The notes under the pieces were generated by a model. The model was not told the DNA's origin, made no database searches, and worked only from the letters and a program-made list of their open reading frames with translations. This document shows positions 6,317 to 13,115 of a stretch of 18,739 nt of DNA, one piece after another. This DNA comes from Candidatus Moraniibacteriota bacterium (GTDB lineage Bacteria; Patescibacteriota; Minisyncoccia; Moranbacterales; UBA2206). The DNA is taken from the NCBI GenBank assembly GCA_023261605.1, contig JAHFOP010000002.1, positions 20,185 to 38,923 on the forward strand, written 5' to 3'. Position 1 is the first letter of the stretch; every line of letters starts with the position of its first letter. Made by a program: the position numbers and the translations under genes.

Positions 6317-7282
6317 TTATACACAAAGTATTTTCTCGATTTCCTCCAAACTCTCCGCTGTCACCAATTTCCGGCGCAACTCTGATGCTCCCGGAAAGCC
6401 TTTGATGTACCAGGCTAGATGTTTTCTCATTTCGAATTTGCCAGTGTCGCCTTTGCCGGCATAGATCAATTTGGCATGCTCGAGCATAATTTTTTTGATG
6501 CGAGGAAAGTCATAGTCAATATCTGCCAGAGGTAGGCATGCGCCATCATTCAGGTAAGCATTTTTAATTTCATTAAAGATCCACGGGCGACCCCAAGCGC
6601 CACGAGCAATGCCTAATCCGTCCAGCAGGGGATAGTCACGCAAGACTTGTGCGCCGTCTTCGGCTGAATTGATGCCACCATTAGCCAAAATAATTTTATC
6701 CGGAATTATTTTTTTGATTTCTTCTACGATTTCAAAATTAACTGAGCCAGAAAAACCACCTTCATAGGTGCGTCCATGCACCATAACGGCCGAATAGGGG
6801 AGATCTTTAGTGTTTTCAATAAATTCAAGGGCATTGATATTTTTCAAACCCGCCCGAATTTTGATGGACACTGGCAGATCAGTATTATCACAAACAGCCG
6901 AGATAATCTCTCGTGCCAGTTCCTTTTGTGGCATCAAGGCGCAACCTGACCCATGTCCAAAGACTTTCTTAGCCGGACAACCAAAATTGATATCAAGGCC
7001 ATCAGGTTTAATTTTTTCCGTGATAATTCGCGTGGCTTTGGCGAAATGTCTGGGGTCTTTGCCAAAAAGCTGCACGACATAAGGCCTTTCACTGGTATTA
7101 AATTTCACCAACTCTAAAGTTTTTTCCGGTTTGAAAAACAGCGCCGAAACGCTGGCCATTTCGGAATAAACCACATCTGCCCCATAGCGTCGACACATTT
7201 CACGATAGGCACTGTCTGTGATGCCCGCCATTGGAGCTAAAGCTAGGACGGGCTTATTTAATTGTAACCAAAAGTCTTTCAT
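6317..7282 (-). CDS. dusB: tRNA-dihydrouridine synthase (Dus family)
   Basis: Dus enzymes use FMN and NADPH to reduce specific uridines in tRNA to dihydrouridine in the cytoplasm. The 321-residue protein has the TIM-barrel start LALAPMAGITDSAYR (13-27), DINFGCPAKKV (98-107) with catalytic Cys102, and the FMN-phosphate segments VSIKIRAG, ANGGI (200-204) and GIARGAWGRPWIF. The architecture fits bacterial DusB best, but the subfamily is not proven. The ATG at 7282 is preferred over an in-frame TTG at 7291, which has no supporting signal. No promoter is clear; it may be read through from the corA-cysS unit across a 79-base gap. A separate dnaB promoter lies after it. Confidence 0.9.
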   Translation of the reverse strand: MKDFWLQLNKPVLALAPMAGITDSAYREMCRRYGADVVYSEMASVSALFFKPEKTLELVKFNTSERPYVVQLFGKDPRHFAKATRIITEKIKPDGLDINFGCPAKKVFGHGSGCALMPQKELAREIISAVCDNTDLPVSIKIRAGLKNINALEFIENTKDLPYSAVMVHGRTYEGGFSGSVNFEIVEEIKKIIPDKIILANGGINSAEDGAQVLRDYPLLDGLGIARGAWGRPWIFNEIKNAYLNDGACLPLADIDYDFPRIKKIMLEHAKLIYAGKGDTGKFEMRKHLAWYIKGFPGASELRRKLVTAESLEEIEKILCV

Positions 7283-7313
7283 ATAAAACAAAAATTCCCT
7301 AAACTTAGAGTCT

Positions 7314-7336
7314 TAAAAATTTCCAATTTCATTGGA
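7314..7336 (-). terminator. Possible weak terminator after the Cys-rich peptide gene
   Basis: On the minus strand TCCAAT-GAA-ATTGGA (7336-7322) is followed by AATTTTT. The stem is only 6 bp and AT-rich, so termination would be weak or partial, leaving dusB possibly readable from upstream. Confidence 0.3.
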
Positions 7337-7361
7337 TTTATTCGAATATCTAAATCCTTTC

Positions 7362-7535
7362 TTACATTTCTTCAACCCGAACTCCCAAGTCCAAGTCTCC
7401 AATATCTTTTTTCAGCGCCTCAATTTTTTCTTCAGGTGACTTGTCTTCGTGCACGCATTCACAGCCTTCATCACACTCACAAATTTCTTCTTTGTCGTCT
7501 TCGCAATCACAGTGATCGCAGCCACAATTTCCCAT
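7362..7535 (-). CDS. Small acidic Cys-rich protein with four CXC motifs
   Basis: This 57-residue ORF begins MGNCGCDHCDCEDD. It has eight cysteines in the first 27 residues as four CXC pairs (4/6, 9/11, 19/21, 25/27), with H8 and H29 nearby. The first 32 residues are rich in Asp and Glu. A charged amphipathic stretch follows (EEKIEALKKDIGDL, about 35-48). The pattern suggests binding of metal ions (zinc, copper or an iron-sulfur cluster), in the manner of metallothionein-like or CXC proteins, but I recognise no named family. The ATG is one base after the cysS stop (TAATATG), so it is almost certainly translated by coupling with cysS. Stop TAA at 7362. Reality is supported by the tight spacing, absence of frame interruptions and the regular Cys pattern. 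Confidence 0.75.
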   Translation of the reverse strand: MGNCGCDHCDCEDDKEEICECDEGCECVHEDKSPEEKIEALKKDIGDLDLGVRVEEM

Positions 7536-7536
7536 A

Positions 7537-8976
7537 TTATTTTTTAGTTAATTTATAATTATTATCTTTTAAATCTTCAATGATATAACCCGCTTTTTCA
7601 ATTTCTTCGCGCAGTTCATCGGATTTCTGAAAATCTTTGTTGTCGCGTGCAGTTTTTCTTTCCTCAGCTAATGTAAACATTTTTTCTGGCACTTCAATTG
7701 CCGATGAGGCGATTTCCAATCCCAAAACCTTATTAATCTTTTCCCAAAATCCCAAAATATCTTTGGCAGTTGTGGCGCTCAATTTTTCTTCGGACAATAA
7801 TTTATTGGTCTCGGTGATGAGTTCATAGAGAACGGACAAGGCCAGGGGAGTGTTAAGATCATCATCCATCGCTTCCTCGAAACGTTTTTGATAGATGTGC
7901 ACAAAATCTATCTCACTGGCAGAATCATTCTCGCCGCTACTAATATTTTTCAAATTAGCCACCCAGGCGGAAATTTTTTGTAAATTACTTTTAGCTTGCT
8001 CCATAGCGTCCCAAGTAAAATTCATCTGGCTGCGATAATGTGAAGAAAGTAATGTTAGACGTAGTTCCATTGGGGAATAACCTTTGTCTAAGATGTCTTT
8101 CAGGATATAGAAATTGCCTTTGGATTTTGACATTTTTTCGCCATTGACCAAAAGATGCCGATTGTGCAGCCAAAAATTGACAAATTTGTGACCACTGAAG
8201 CATTCACTCTGCGCAATTTCCGCTTCGTGATGAGGAAAAATATTATCTTCTCCGCCGGTATGGATGTCGACAGTATCGCCCAGATATTCCATGCTCATGG
8301 CGCTGCACTCGATGTGCCAACCAGGATAGCCTTCGCCCCAAGGGCTGGACCATTTCATCAAGTGTTCCTTGGGAGAAGCGAGCCATAAGGCAAAATCCCA
8401 AGGATTTTTTTTGTCCGGATGTTCTGCTAGGCGTGCGCCAACTTTTAAATTTGCTAGTGTGTTGCCGGACAACTGCCCATATTTTTCGAATTCTGTGACC
8501 GCAAAAAAAACATTACCATTTTTCTTATAGGCAAAACCTTTTTCAATCAAACCCTCAATCATTTGTATCATAGCCGGCACATGGGCGGTGGCACGCGGAA
8601 AATAGTTGGCCGGCAAAATATTCATTAGATCCTCATCTTTTTTGAAAGCTTGTTCGTAAAAACGCGCGATTTCTTCCGGCGATTTGTTTTCCGTCAAGGC
8701 TTTTTTAGAAATTTTATCTTCACCGCTATCACCCTGGGCGATGTCATCATCAGTCAGATGGCCTACATCAGTGATGTTTTTGATATGCCGCACTTCATAG
8801 CCGATACTTGTCAAATACCTTTTCAAAATATCGGCATTGAGATAAGCGCGAATATTGCCAATATGAATATAATTGTAAACGGTCGGTCCGCACGAATACA
8901 AACCGACTTTGCCGATAACAATCGGTTTGAATTCTTCTTTTTGTTTCGTGAGCGTGTTATATAGCTTGAGCATCAT
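7537..8976 (-). CDS. cysS: Cysteinyl-tRNA synthetase
   Basis: Class I synthetase that charges tRNA-Cys. It shows CGPTVYNYIHIGN (the Cys zinc ligand plus the HIGH-like HIGN), GWHIECSAMS (second Cys ligand), HHEAEIAQSE (His and Glu ligands) and KMSKSKGNF (KMSKS loop), then the helical C-terminal DALR-type domain. With this start it has 479 residues, close to the family norm of about 460-480. Three nearby ATGs exist (8982, 8976, 8973). I prefer 8976 because it gives the classical ATGA overlap with the corA stop. It is followed one base later by the Cys-rich peptide gene, so corA, cysS and the peptide form one translation-coupled unit. Confidence 0.95.
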   Translation of the reverse strand: MMLKLYNTLTKQKEEFKPIVIGKVGLYSCGPTVYNYIHIGNIRAYLNADILKRYLTSIGYEVRHIKNITDVGHLTDDDIAQGDSGEDKISKKALTENKSPEEIARFYEQAFKKDEDLMNILPANYFPRATAHVPAMIQMIEGLIEKGFAYKKNGNVFFAVTEFEKYGQLSGNTLANLKVGARLAEHPDKKNPWDFALWLASPKEHLMKWSSPWGEGYPGWHIECSAMSMEYLGDTVDIHTGGEDNIFPHHEAEIAQSECFSGHKFVNFWLHNRHLLVNGEKMSKSKGNFYILKDILDKGYSPMELRLTLLSSHYRSQMNFTWDAMEQAKSNLQKISAWVANLKNISSGENDSASEIDFVHIYQKRFEEAMDDDLNTPLALSVLYELITETNKLLSEEKLSATTAKDILGFWEKINKVLGLEIASSAIEVPEKMFTLAEERKTARDNKDFQKSDELREEIEKAGYIIEDLKDNNYKLTKK

Positions 8977-9881
8977 AGCCATTTATTAATCTTGAAAGCC
9001 GAAATTGTGACAATCGAGAGCGCGAACATTATACAAAGATGAATCCAAAAAGCATTCGGATTGTCGCCAAAAGGAATACGGGCGCTCATCGCTAGAATAT
9101 TAGAATAAACCGTCATTGGCAACATAACCGCCGAAAAAATAGTGAGCACTTTCATGGTCATATCCAGTTTATTAGAAAGCAATGAGTTATTAGTTTCTTC
9201 CAATGATTCTACAGTTTCTTTGGCGGATTCCAAGTTGTTCCAGATGCGGATATTGGTGCCAATCAGATCTTGGTAATATTGCTTAAGCTCGGGCTCGATT
9301 AGGCGGAAATCTTTTTGTGCCAGAGATTCCAAGACGCTGCGCTGCGGTTTCATGGTGCGGCGGAAATTCAGGATATCACGTTTGACGAGAGAAATTTCAA
9401 ATACCATTTCCTTCTCATGACCGGCAAAAATTTCCGTTTCAATGTAATCTAATTTTTGGGAAATATGATCCAATTTGGGAAAACATGTTTCCAAGAGCAT
9501 TTCAATAATGAAGCGGAGGAGAGCACCGGGAGAACTGTCCATGTACAACTCCTGTTTTTTCTTATCGATTTTGAGTTTTTCAAAAAAATCGGTCAATTGA
9601 AAGATGTCGCGGTCATGCGAAGTAATAAGAGTGTTCTCGCAAATGACAATATCAATTTCAGCGGCATAAGTAGTCTTTATTTCTGTATCAAAAAGAGGGA
9701 TATGAATGGACATAAATAGGCAATTGTCGTATTGTGTGGCCTTAGGACGAAGCGTCGGTGTGGAAAATTCTTCAATAATGAGCGGATGGATTTTATACTT
9801 TTTCTGGATTGTCAAAACATCTTCCGTACTCGGTTCTTTGAAATAATGCCAGACTAATTTTTTATGTTGGATTGTTTGCAT
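8973..9881 (-). CDS. CorA-like divalent cation transporter with AMS instead of GMN
   Basis: The 302-residue protein has the CorA layout: an N-terminal alpha/beta cytoplasmic domain (about 1-110), long helices (about 118-240) and two C-terminal membrane helices (about 245-263 and 277-297). The segment MKVLTIFSAVMLPMTVYSNILAMS (243-266, read in parts) matches the family's MKxLTxxxxxxLPxT block. However, the YGMN signature after TM1 reads LAMS (residues 263-266). GMN is needed for Mg2+ selectivity in studied CorA proteins and is GVN in ZntB, so substrate and activity are uncertain. A promoter at 9908-9935 gives a leader of about 20 bases without SD. The stop overlaps the cysS start. Confidence 0.85.
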   Translation of the reverse strand: MQTIQHKKLVWHYFKEPSTEDVLTIQKKYKIHPLIIEEFSTPTLRPKATQYDNCLFMSIHIPLFDTEIKTTYAAEIDIVICENTLITSHDRDIFQLTDFFEKLKIDKKKQELYMDSSPGALLRFIIEMLLETCFPKLDHISQKLDYIETEIFAGHEKEMVFEISLVKRDILNFRRTMKPQRSVLESLAQKDFRLIEPELKQYYQDLIGTNIRIWNNLESAKETVESLEETNNSLLSNKLDMTMKVLTIFSAVMLPMTVYSNILAMSARIPFGDNPNAFWIHLCIMFALSIVTISAFKINKWL

Positions 9882-9907
9882 GATATTTTTGTTAATTGAA
9901 TGAGTAT

Positions 9908-9935
9908 ATTATAGCAGGAAAAGTATAATTGACAA
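9908..9935 (-). promoter_or_regulatory. Promoter of corA-cysS-peptide unit
   Basis: Minus strand: TTGTCA (9935-9930), 16 bases, then a perfect TATAAT (9913-9908). The predicted start near 9901 gives a leader of about 20 bases. The -35 lies in the same TTGACAA heptamer (9929-9935) used in the other direction by yidD. Confidence 0.8.
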
Positions 9936-9957
9936 AGCGTCTTTTTTTTGTTAGAAT
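9929..9957 (+). promoter_or_regulatory. Promoter of yidD-obgE
   Basis: TTGACA (9929-9934), a 17-base spacer containing a T8 run, and TAGAAT (9952-9957). Six bases later comes the ATG at 9964, so the mRNA should start on the start codon. Confidence 0.85.
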
Positions 9958-9963
9958 AAATTG

Positions 9964-10203
9964 ATGAAAAAAATTATCTTATTTTTGATAAGATTTTATC
10001 AAAAGACCCTCTCGCTGGATCATAGTTGGCTTTCTTATGTGACTTCCGAGCGTTTTTGTCGCTTTCATCCCAGTTGCAGCCAATATTCGTATGAGGCCAT
10101 TGATAAATTCGGCGTCTTGAAGGGCGGTTGGCTGGGTCTAAAACGCGTGTCTCGTTGCCATCCTTGGAATGAGGGAGGGTTTGATCCAATCCCAAAAAAA
10201 TAA
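9964..10203 (+). CDS. yidD: Membrane protein insertion efficiency factor YidD
   Basis: YidD is a small membrane-associated protein linked to YidC-dependent membrane insertion. The 79 residues contain an N-terminal amphipathic or hydrophobic helix (KKIILFLIRFYQK), then CRFHPSCSQYSYEAIDKFGVLKGG and KRVSRCHPWNEGGFDPIP (read in parts), which match the family's three-Cys signature. Extra residues (SLDHSWLSYVTSERF) separate the helix from the CRF motif where other bacteria have about eight. The ATG at 9964 is preferred over an in-frame TTG at 9961, because the promoter places the +1 at 9964. The usual neighbours rnpA and yidC are absent. obgE follows after 47 bases. Confidence 0.93.
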   Translation: MKKIILFLIRFYQKTLSLDHSWLSYVTSERFCRFHPSCSQYSYEAIDKFGVLKGGWLGLKRVSRCHPWNEGGFDPIPKK

Positions 10204-10209
10204 TTTCAA

Positions 10210-10241
10210 ATTCGTGCATTCGTATCTAATTCGTAATTCGT
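10210..10241 (+). repeat. Four ATTCGT repeats between yidD and obgE
   Basis: ATTCGT occurs at 10210, 10218, 10229 and 10236, with start-to-start spacings of 8, 11 and 7. The array ends nine bases before the obgE start, in a gap that otherwise lacks a promoter or SD. Function unknown. Confidence 0.5.
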
Positions 10242-10250
10242 AGAGAACTC

Positions 10251-11204
10251 ATGTTAACTGATGAAGCAAAAATTAAGATTCAAGCCGGAAAAGGCGGAGA
10301 TGGCATTGTGGCTTTTGATAAGGTCATGATGAGTCTTGGGCCGACTGGTGGCCGCGGGGGAAACGGTGGCAATATCTATTTCGAAGGTGTTTCGGATGTT
10401 TTTGCGCTGAACAAATACCGGCATATGAAAGAACATTACGCGCCGGATGGCAAAGACGGCCGAGGCAATCGTTCTGATGGTCCGAATGGCAAAGACTTGG
10501 TGTTGACTGTGCCGGTTGGAACATTACTGACGAATGTGGCAAATGGCCGAACACAAGAAATCACTGAGGTCGGTCAAAAAATCCTGGCCGCCAAGGGTGG
10601 CATTGGTGGCCGCGGCAATTTCTATTTCCGCAGTGGCTCGTCAACCAGTCCGACAAAATTCGAATTGGGAAAATCAGGTGAAGGCTTTGATTTGTCCATC
10701 GAGTTGCGTTTGATTGCTGATGTCGGACTCATTGGTCTCCCTAGTGCTGGAAAATCATCATTACTCAATGAACTCACAGCGGCTAACGCGAAAGTGGCGG
10801 CGTATCATTTTACAACACTAGAGCCTAATCTGGGCGTGATGGATGACATTATACTAGCTGATATTCCAGGACTCATCGAAGGCGCTTCCGCCGGACGAGG
10901 CTTGGGAATAAAATTTCTGCGACACATCCAAAGAACCAAGGCTTTATTGCATTGTATCTCCCTAGAATCGGATGATTTGATGCGTGATTATAACATTATC
11001 CGTCAAGAATTGGCCAGCTATGACCCTAAGCTGATAGAGAAAAAAGAACTGGTCATTCTAACTAAAAATGATTTGGTAGATGAAAAAGAGCTTAAAACAA
11101 AATTAAAAGAGCTAAAGATTGATAGTAAAATTGTGAGCGTTTCTATCCATAATCTGGAAGACTTAGGGGAGCTCAAAAAAGAAATTTTGGAATTATTGCA
11201 GTAG
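10251..11204 (+). CDS. obgE: GTPase Obg (ObgE/CgtA)
   Basis: Obg is a GTPase that acts in large-subunit ribosome assembly and stress control. The 317 residues contain the glycine-rich Obg fold (1-157: AGKGGDGIVAF, GPTGGRGGNGG, GGIGGRGN) and the G domain. G1 is GLPSAGKSS (162-170), G2 is TT at 188-189 within YHFTTLEPNLG, G3 is DIPG (204-207), G4 is TKND (271-274), and G5 is SVS. The protein ends directly after the G domain, so it lacks the C-terminal OCT or acidic tail of many Obg proteins. There is no SD and no promoter between it and yidD, so co-transcription is likely. Confidence 0.96.
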   Translation: MLTDEAKIKIQAGKGGDGIVAFDKVMMSLGPTGGRGGNGGNIYFEGVSDVFALNKYRHMKEHYAPDGKDGRGNRSDGPNGKDLVLTVPVGTLLTNVANGRTQEITEVGQKILAAKGGIGGRGNFYFRSGSSTSPTKFELGKSGEGFDLSIELRLIADVGLIGLPSAGKSSLLNELTAANAKVAAYHFTTLEPNLGVMDDIILADIPGLIEGASAGRGLGIKFLRHIQRTKALLHCISLESDDLMRDYNIIRQELASYDPKLIEKKELVILTKNDLVDEKELKTKLKELKIDSKIVSVSIHNLEDLGELKKEILELLQ

Positions 11205-11223
11205 AGGGTAATATTGCTACGAT

Positions 11224-11253
11224 TTGACATGTTATTATATGAACAGATATAAA
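11224..11253 (+). promoter_or_regulatory. Promoter of the DUF5652 unit
   Basis: TTGACA (11224-11229), 18 bases and TATAAA (11248-11253). Start near 11260 gives a leader of about 27 bases without an SD. Confidence 0.65.
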
Positions 11254-11286
11254 GATACACTAAAAAAATATTAAAAATAGTGCTTT

Positions 11287-11517
11287 ATGATAAAAGAAAA
11301 AATAGAAATCATTGTAGTTATCTTGGCAGTACTCTGGACTATTCCCTGGAAAGGGGTGGCTCTTTGGAAAGCCGCGCAGAATAGGAATAAAGTCTGGTTC
11401 ATTCTGCTTTTTCTGGTGAACACTTTGGCTATCTTGGAAATTTTATACATTTTTATTTTTTCAAAAAAAGAACCCATCACAGAGCCGCCATTAGTCAGAA
11501 TGAGAAGAATTGTTTGA
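11287..11517 (+). CDS. DUF5652 family small membrane protein
   Basis: The 76-residue protein has two membrane helices (about 7-20 and 37-57). It carries the DUF5652 signature: LWTIPWKGVALWKAA (16-30), then VWFILLFLVNTLAILEILYIF, ending in a basic tail. The family is common in Patescibacteria and some archaea; no function is known, and two-helix topology with aromatic residues is its main feature. It stops with TGA, showing the standard code. The next gene begins 18 bases downstream and also encodes a membrane protein, so the pair is probably one operon. Confidence 0.85.
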   Translation: MIKEKIEIIVVILAVLWTIPWKGVALWKAAQNRNKVWFILLFLVNTLAILEILYIFIFSKKEPITEPPLVRMRRIV

Positions 11518-11535
11518 CGGATAAATCTCAAGTTT

Positions 11536-12219
11536 ATGTATTGGCTTTTTTTGATCAGCTTTATAATCACCGTACTTATTCCCGATTTAGTCACGGGCAA
11601 TGTTTGGTTTTTATCAGAAACTCGAGTAGAGGAAGTGGCGATTTTCCTTATGGGCATCTTGACTTTCGCCATTATCTTAAAAAATGAGCAACAAATACTT
11701 TTTCACAAAAAAGAAAAAGAAAAAGATGAAAAAAGAATCGAACAAACCGTTAAAGATTTGGTCGAATCGTACAGTTACATTGGAGAAGTAAACAGGAAAA
11801 TGGATATTTTGATGGGCATCGCGCTCGGTCTGACTGATCGGACGACGCTTAGTCAATCGCATGAAAAAGAAACCTACCATTCCATTATCAATGCTGCCAA
11901 TTCATTGCTGAAAGCCGAACTCACATCATTGAAATTCGTGGAAGTCGAAACAGCCAAAACAAGAAAAGAATTTCTACCCGAGGAAGGTGAAATGGTTAAA
12001 AATGAAGTGCTGACAGCCATGGAAGAAAATGTGAACATCAAAAAATATAAGAATGCCCTAATCATTTCTTCTCATCAGGAAATGCATGGCGTGAAGAGTT
12101 ATTTAATTATCCATGATTACGATACAGAAGAAGAAAATAATCCGAAAAATATGGAAATTTTGAAAGTTTTCGCTTCGCAAGCCCTTTTCTTGTATTCCTA
12201 CACTCATCCGCGCCAATAA
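11536..12219 (+). CDS. Two-TM membrane protein with coiled coil and soluble C-terminal domain
   Basis: The 227-residue protein begins with two hydrophobic segments (about 1-18 and 33-48). A highly charged helix follows (50-85: KKEKEKDEKRIEQTVKDLV), a likely coiled coil, with YSYIGEVNRKMDILMGI after it. The C-terminal 95-225 alternates helices and strands (NALIISSHQ, VKSYLIIHDYD), a size and pattern that could fit a GAF/PAS-like sensor fold. No catalytic motif is seen. I recognise the coiled-coil/YIGEVNRK block as typical of uncharacterised Patescibacteria membrane proteins but cannot name a function. A sensory or scaffold role is inference. It follows the DUF5652 gene by 18 bases and ends at a terminator. 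Confidence 0.75.
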   Translation: MYWLFLISFIITVLIPDLVTGNVWFLSETRVEEVAIFLMGILTFAIILKNEQQILFHKKEKEKDEKRIEQTVKDLVESYSYIGEVNRKMDILMGIALGLTDRTTLSQSHEKETYHSIINAANSLLKAELTSLKFVEVETAKTRKEFLPEEGEMVKNEVLTAMEENVNIKKYKNALIISSHQEMHGVKSYLIIHDYDTEEENNPKNMEILKVFASQALFLYSYTHPRQ

Positions 12220-12247
12220 AAAAGAGACCCTTTTTTGCCTCTTTTTC
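12218..12247. terminator. Terminator between convergent genes
   Basis: AAAAAGAG (12219-12226) pairs with CTCTTTTT (12239-12246) around a 12-nt loop containing T6, overlapping the stop codon of the upstream + gene. The A/T symmetry lets it serve the minus-strand rhodanese unit too. The stem has only three G-C-type pairs, so it is less convincing than the other terminators. Confidence 0.55.
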
Positions 12248-12269
12248 AATTAATAGTAAAGATATTGAC

Positions 12270-13109
12270 CTATTGCGCCATCGTCAGCGGGAATTTTTTT
12301 TGTTTCCAAGCATTTAGTCCATCAGAGAGGGTATATACATTCAAGATACCTGCATCAAAAAGTCTGGCTGCGCCTTGGAAAGCACCCACTCCATTGTCGT
12401 CATAAAGAACAATCTTAGTGCCCAGTGGGATTTCACGGCGCCGATTTTCCAAGTCGTCCAAATAGATATTAACCGCACCAGCAATGTGTCCATTTTTATA
12501 TTCGTCAGAACTTCTAACATCTATCAGATAGAGATACTCTTTATTTGAAATGGCTGTTTGCAAATCGTCACTTTTTATGTACAAGGTCTTTGACCTGTCA
12601 ACCAAAGAGTAGGGATCGCCGATGTCAATGGTCGGCTCATACTCATTTTTCCACTGGGTGATCCCGCCCTCCAAATAAGTCACGCTAGTGATACCATTAT
12701 TCTCAAAAATTTGCATAGCTTGAATTTCATTGGGCGTGAGTCCTAGATCATCCACAAAAACATATTCACCATGCTTATCGAAAGCAGTTATATTTTCTGT
12801 TAAAGAGTCCAGGGTGAGATTTTTTGCGTCAAGTATGTGCTCAGCGTTGAAGCTATCCGATTCTCTGAGATCTAAAATCAAGAGAGCTTCTTTGGCACTG
12901 ATTTTTTTGGCCAAATCGGCGGAAGTTATACTAGAAAATTTTTTCGTCGCATCGATTGCGTTTTTTTGGGCAGCATCCTCCAACGCCGCTTGTTTTTTTT
13001 GATCAATAAAATGAAATTTCAAAAAGAAAAGCACGCTCACCGCCACCACAAAGGAAAAACCGACTAGAATAATTTTTAAATCATTTTTTTCCGTGTTTTT
13101 TTCAATCAT
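12270..13109 (-). CDS. Membrane-anchored tandem rhodanese-like protein, catalytic Cys absent
   Basis: The 279 residues carry one membrane helix (about 11-31) and two rhodanese-like domains. Domain 1 (about 64-157) has LLILDLRESDSFNAEHI and YLEGGITQWK. Domain 2 (about 180-275) has YLIDVRSSDEYKNGHIAGAVNI and LSDGLNAWK. In active rhodaneses the loop after the central strand begins with the sulfur-carrying Cys (for example YCxxGxRS). Here the two loops read FVDDLGLTP (118-126) and LYDDNGVGAF (235-244), with Asp at the Cys position in both (D120, D237). The protein is probably a non-enzymatic scaffold or ligand-binding module. Its ATG follows the fmt stop by six A residues, so it is likely the last gene of the priA-def-fmt unit. 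Confidence 0.85.
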   Translation of the reverse strand: MIEKNTEKNDLKIILVGFSFVVAVSVLFFLKFHFIDQKKQAALEDAAQKNAIDATKKFSSITSADLAKKISAKEALLILDLRESDSFNAEHILDAKNLTLDSLTENITAFDKHGEYVFVDDLGLTPNEIQAMQIFENNGITSVTYLEGGITQWKNEYEPTIDIGDPYSLVDRSKTLYIKSDDLQTAISNKEYLYLIDVRSSDEYKNGHIAGAVNIYLDDLENRRREIPLGTKIVLYDDNGVGAFQGAARLFDAGILNVYTLSDGLNAWKQKKFPLTMAQ

Positions 13110-13115
13110 TTTTTT

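Noticed and set aside
7283..7291. TTG start for dusB
   Set aside because: It adds only MFY upstream of the ATG, with no SD or promoter support.
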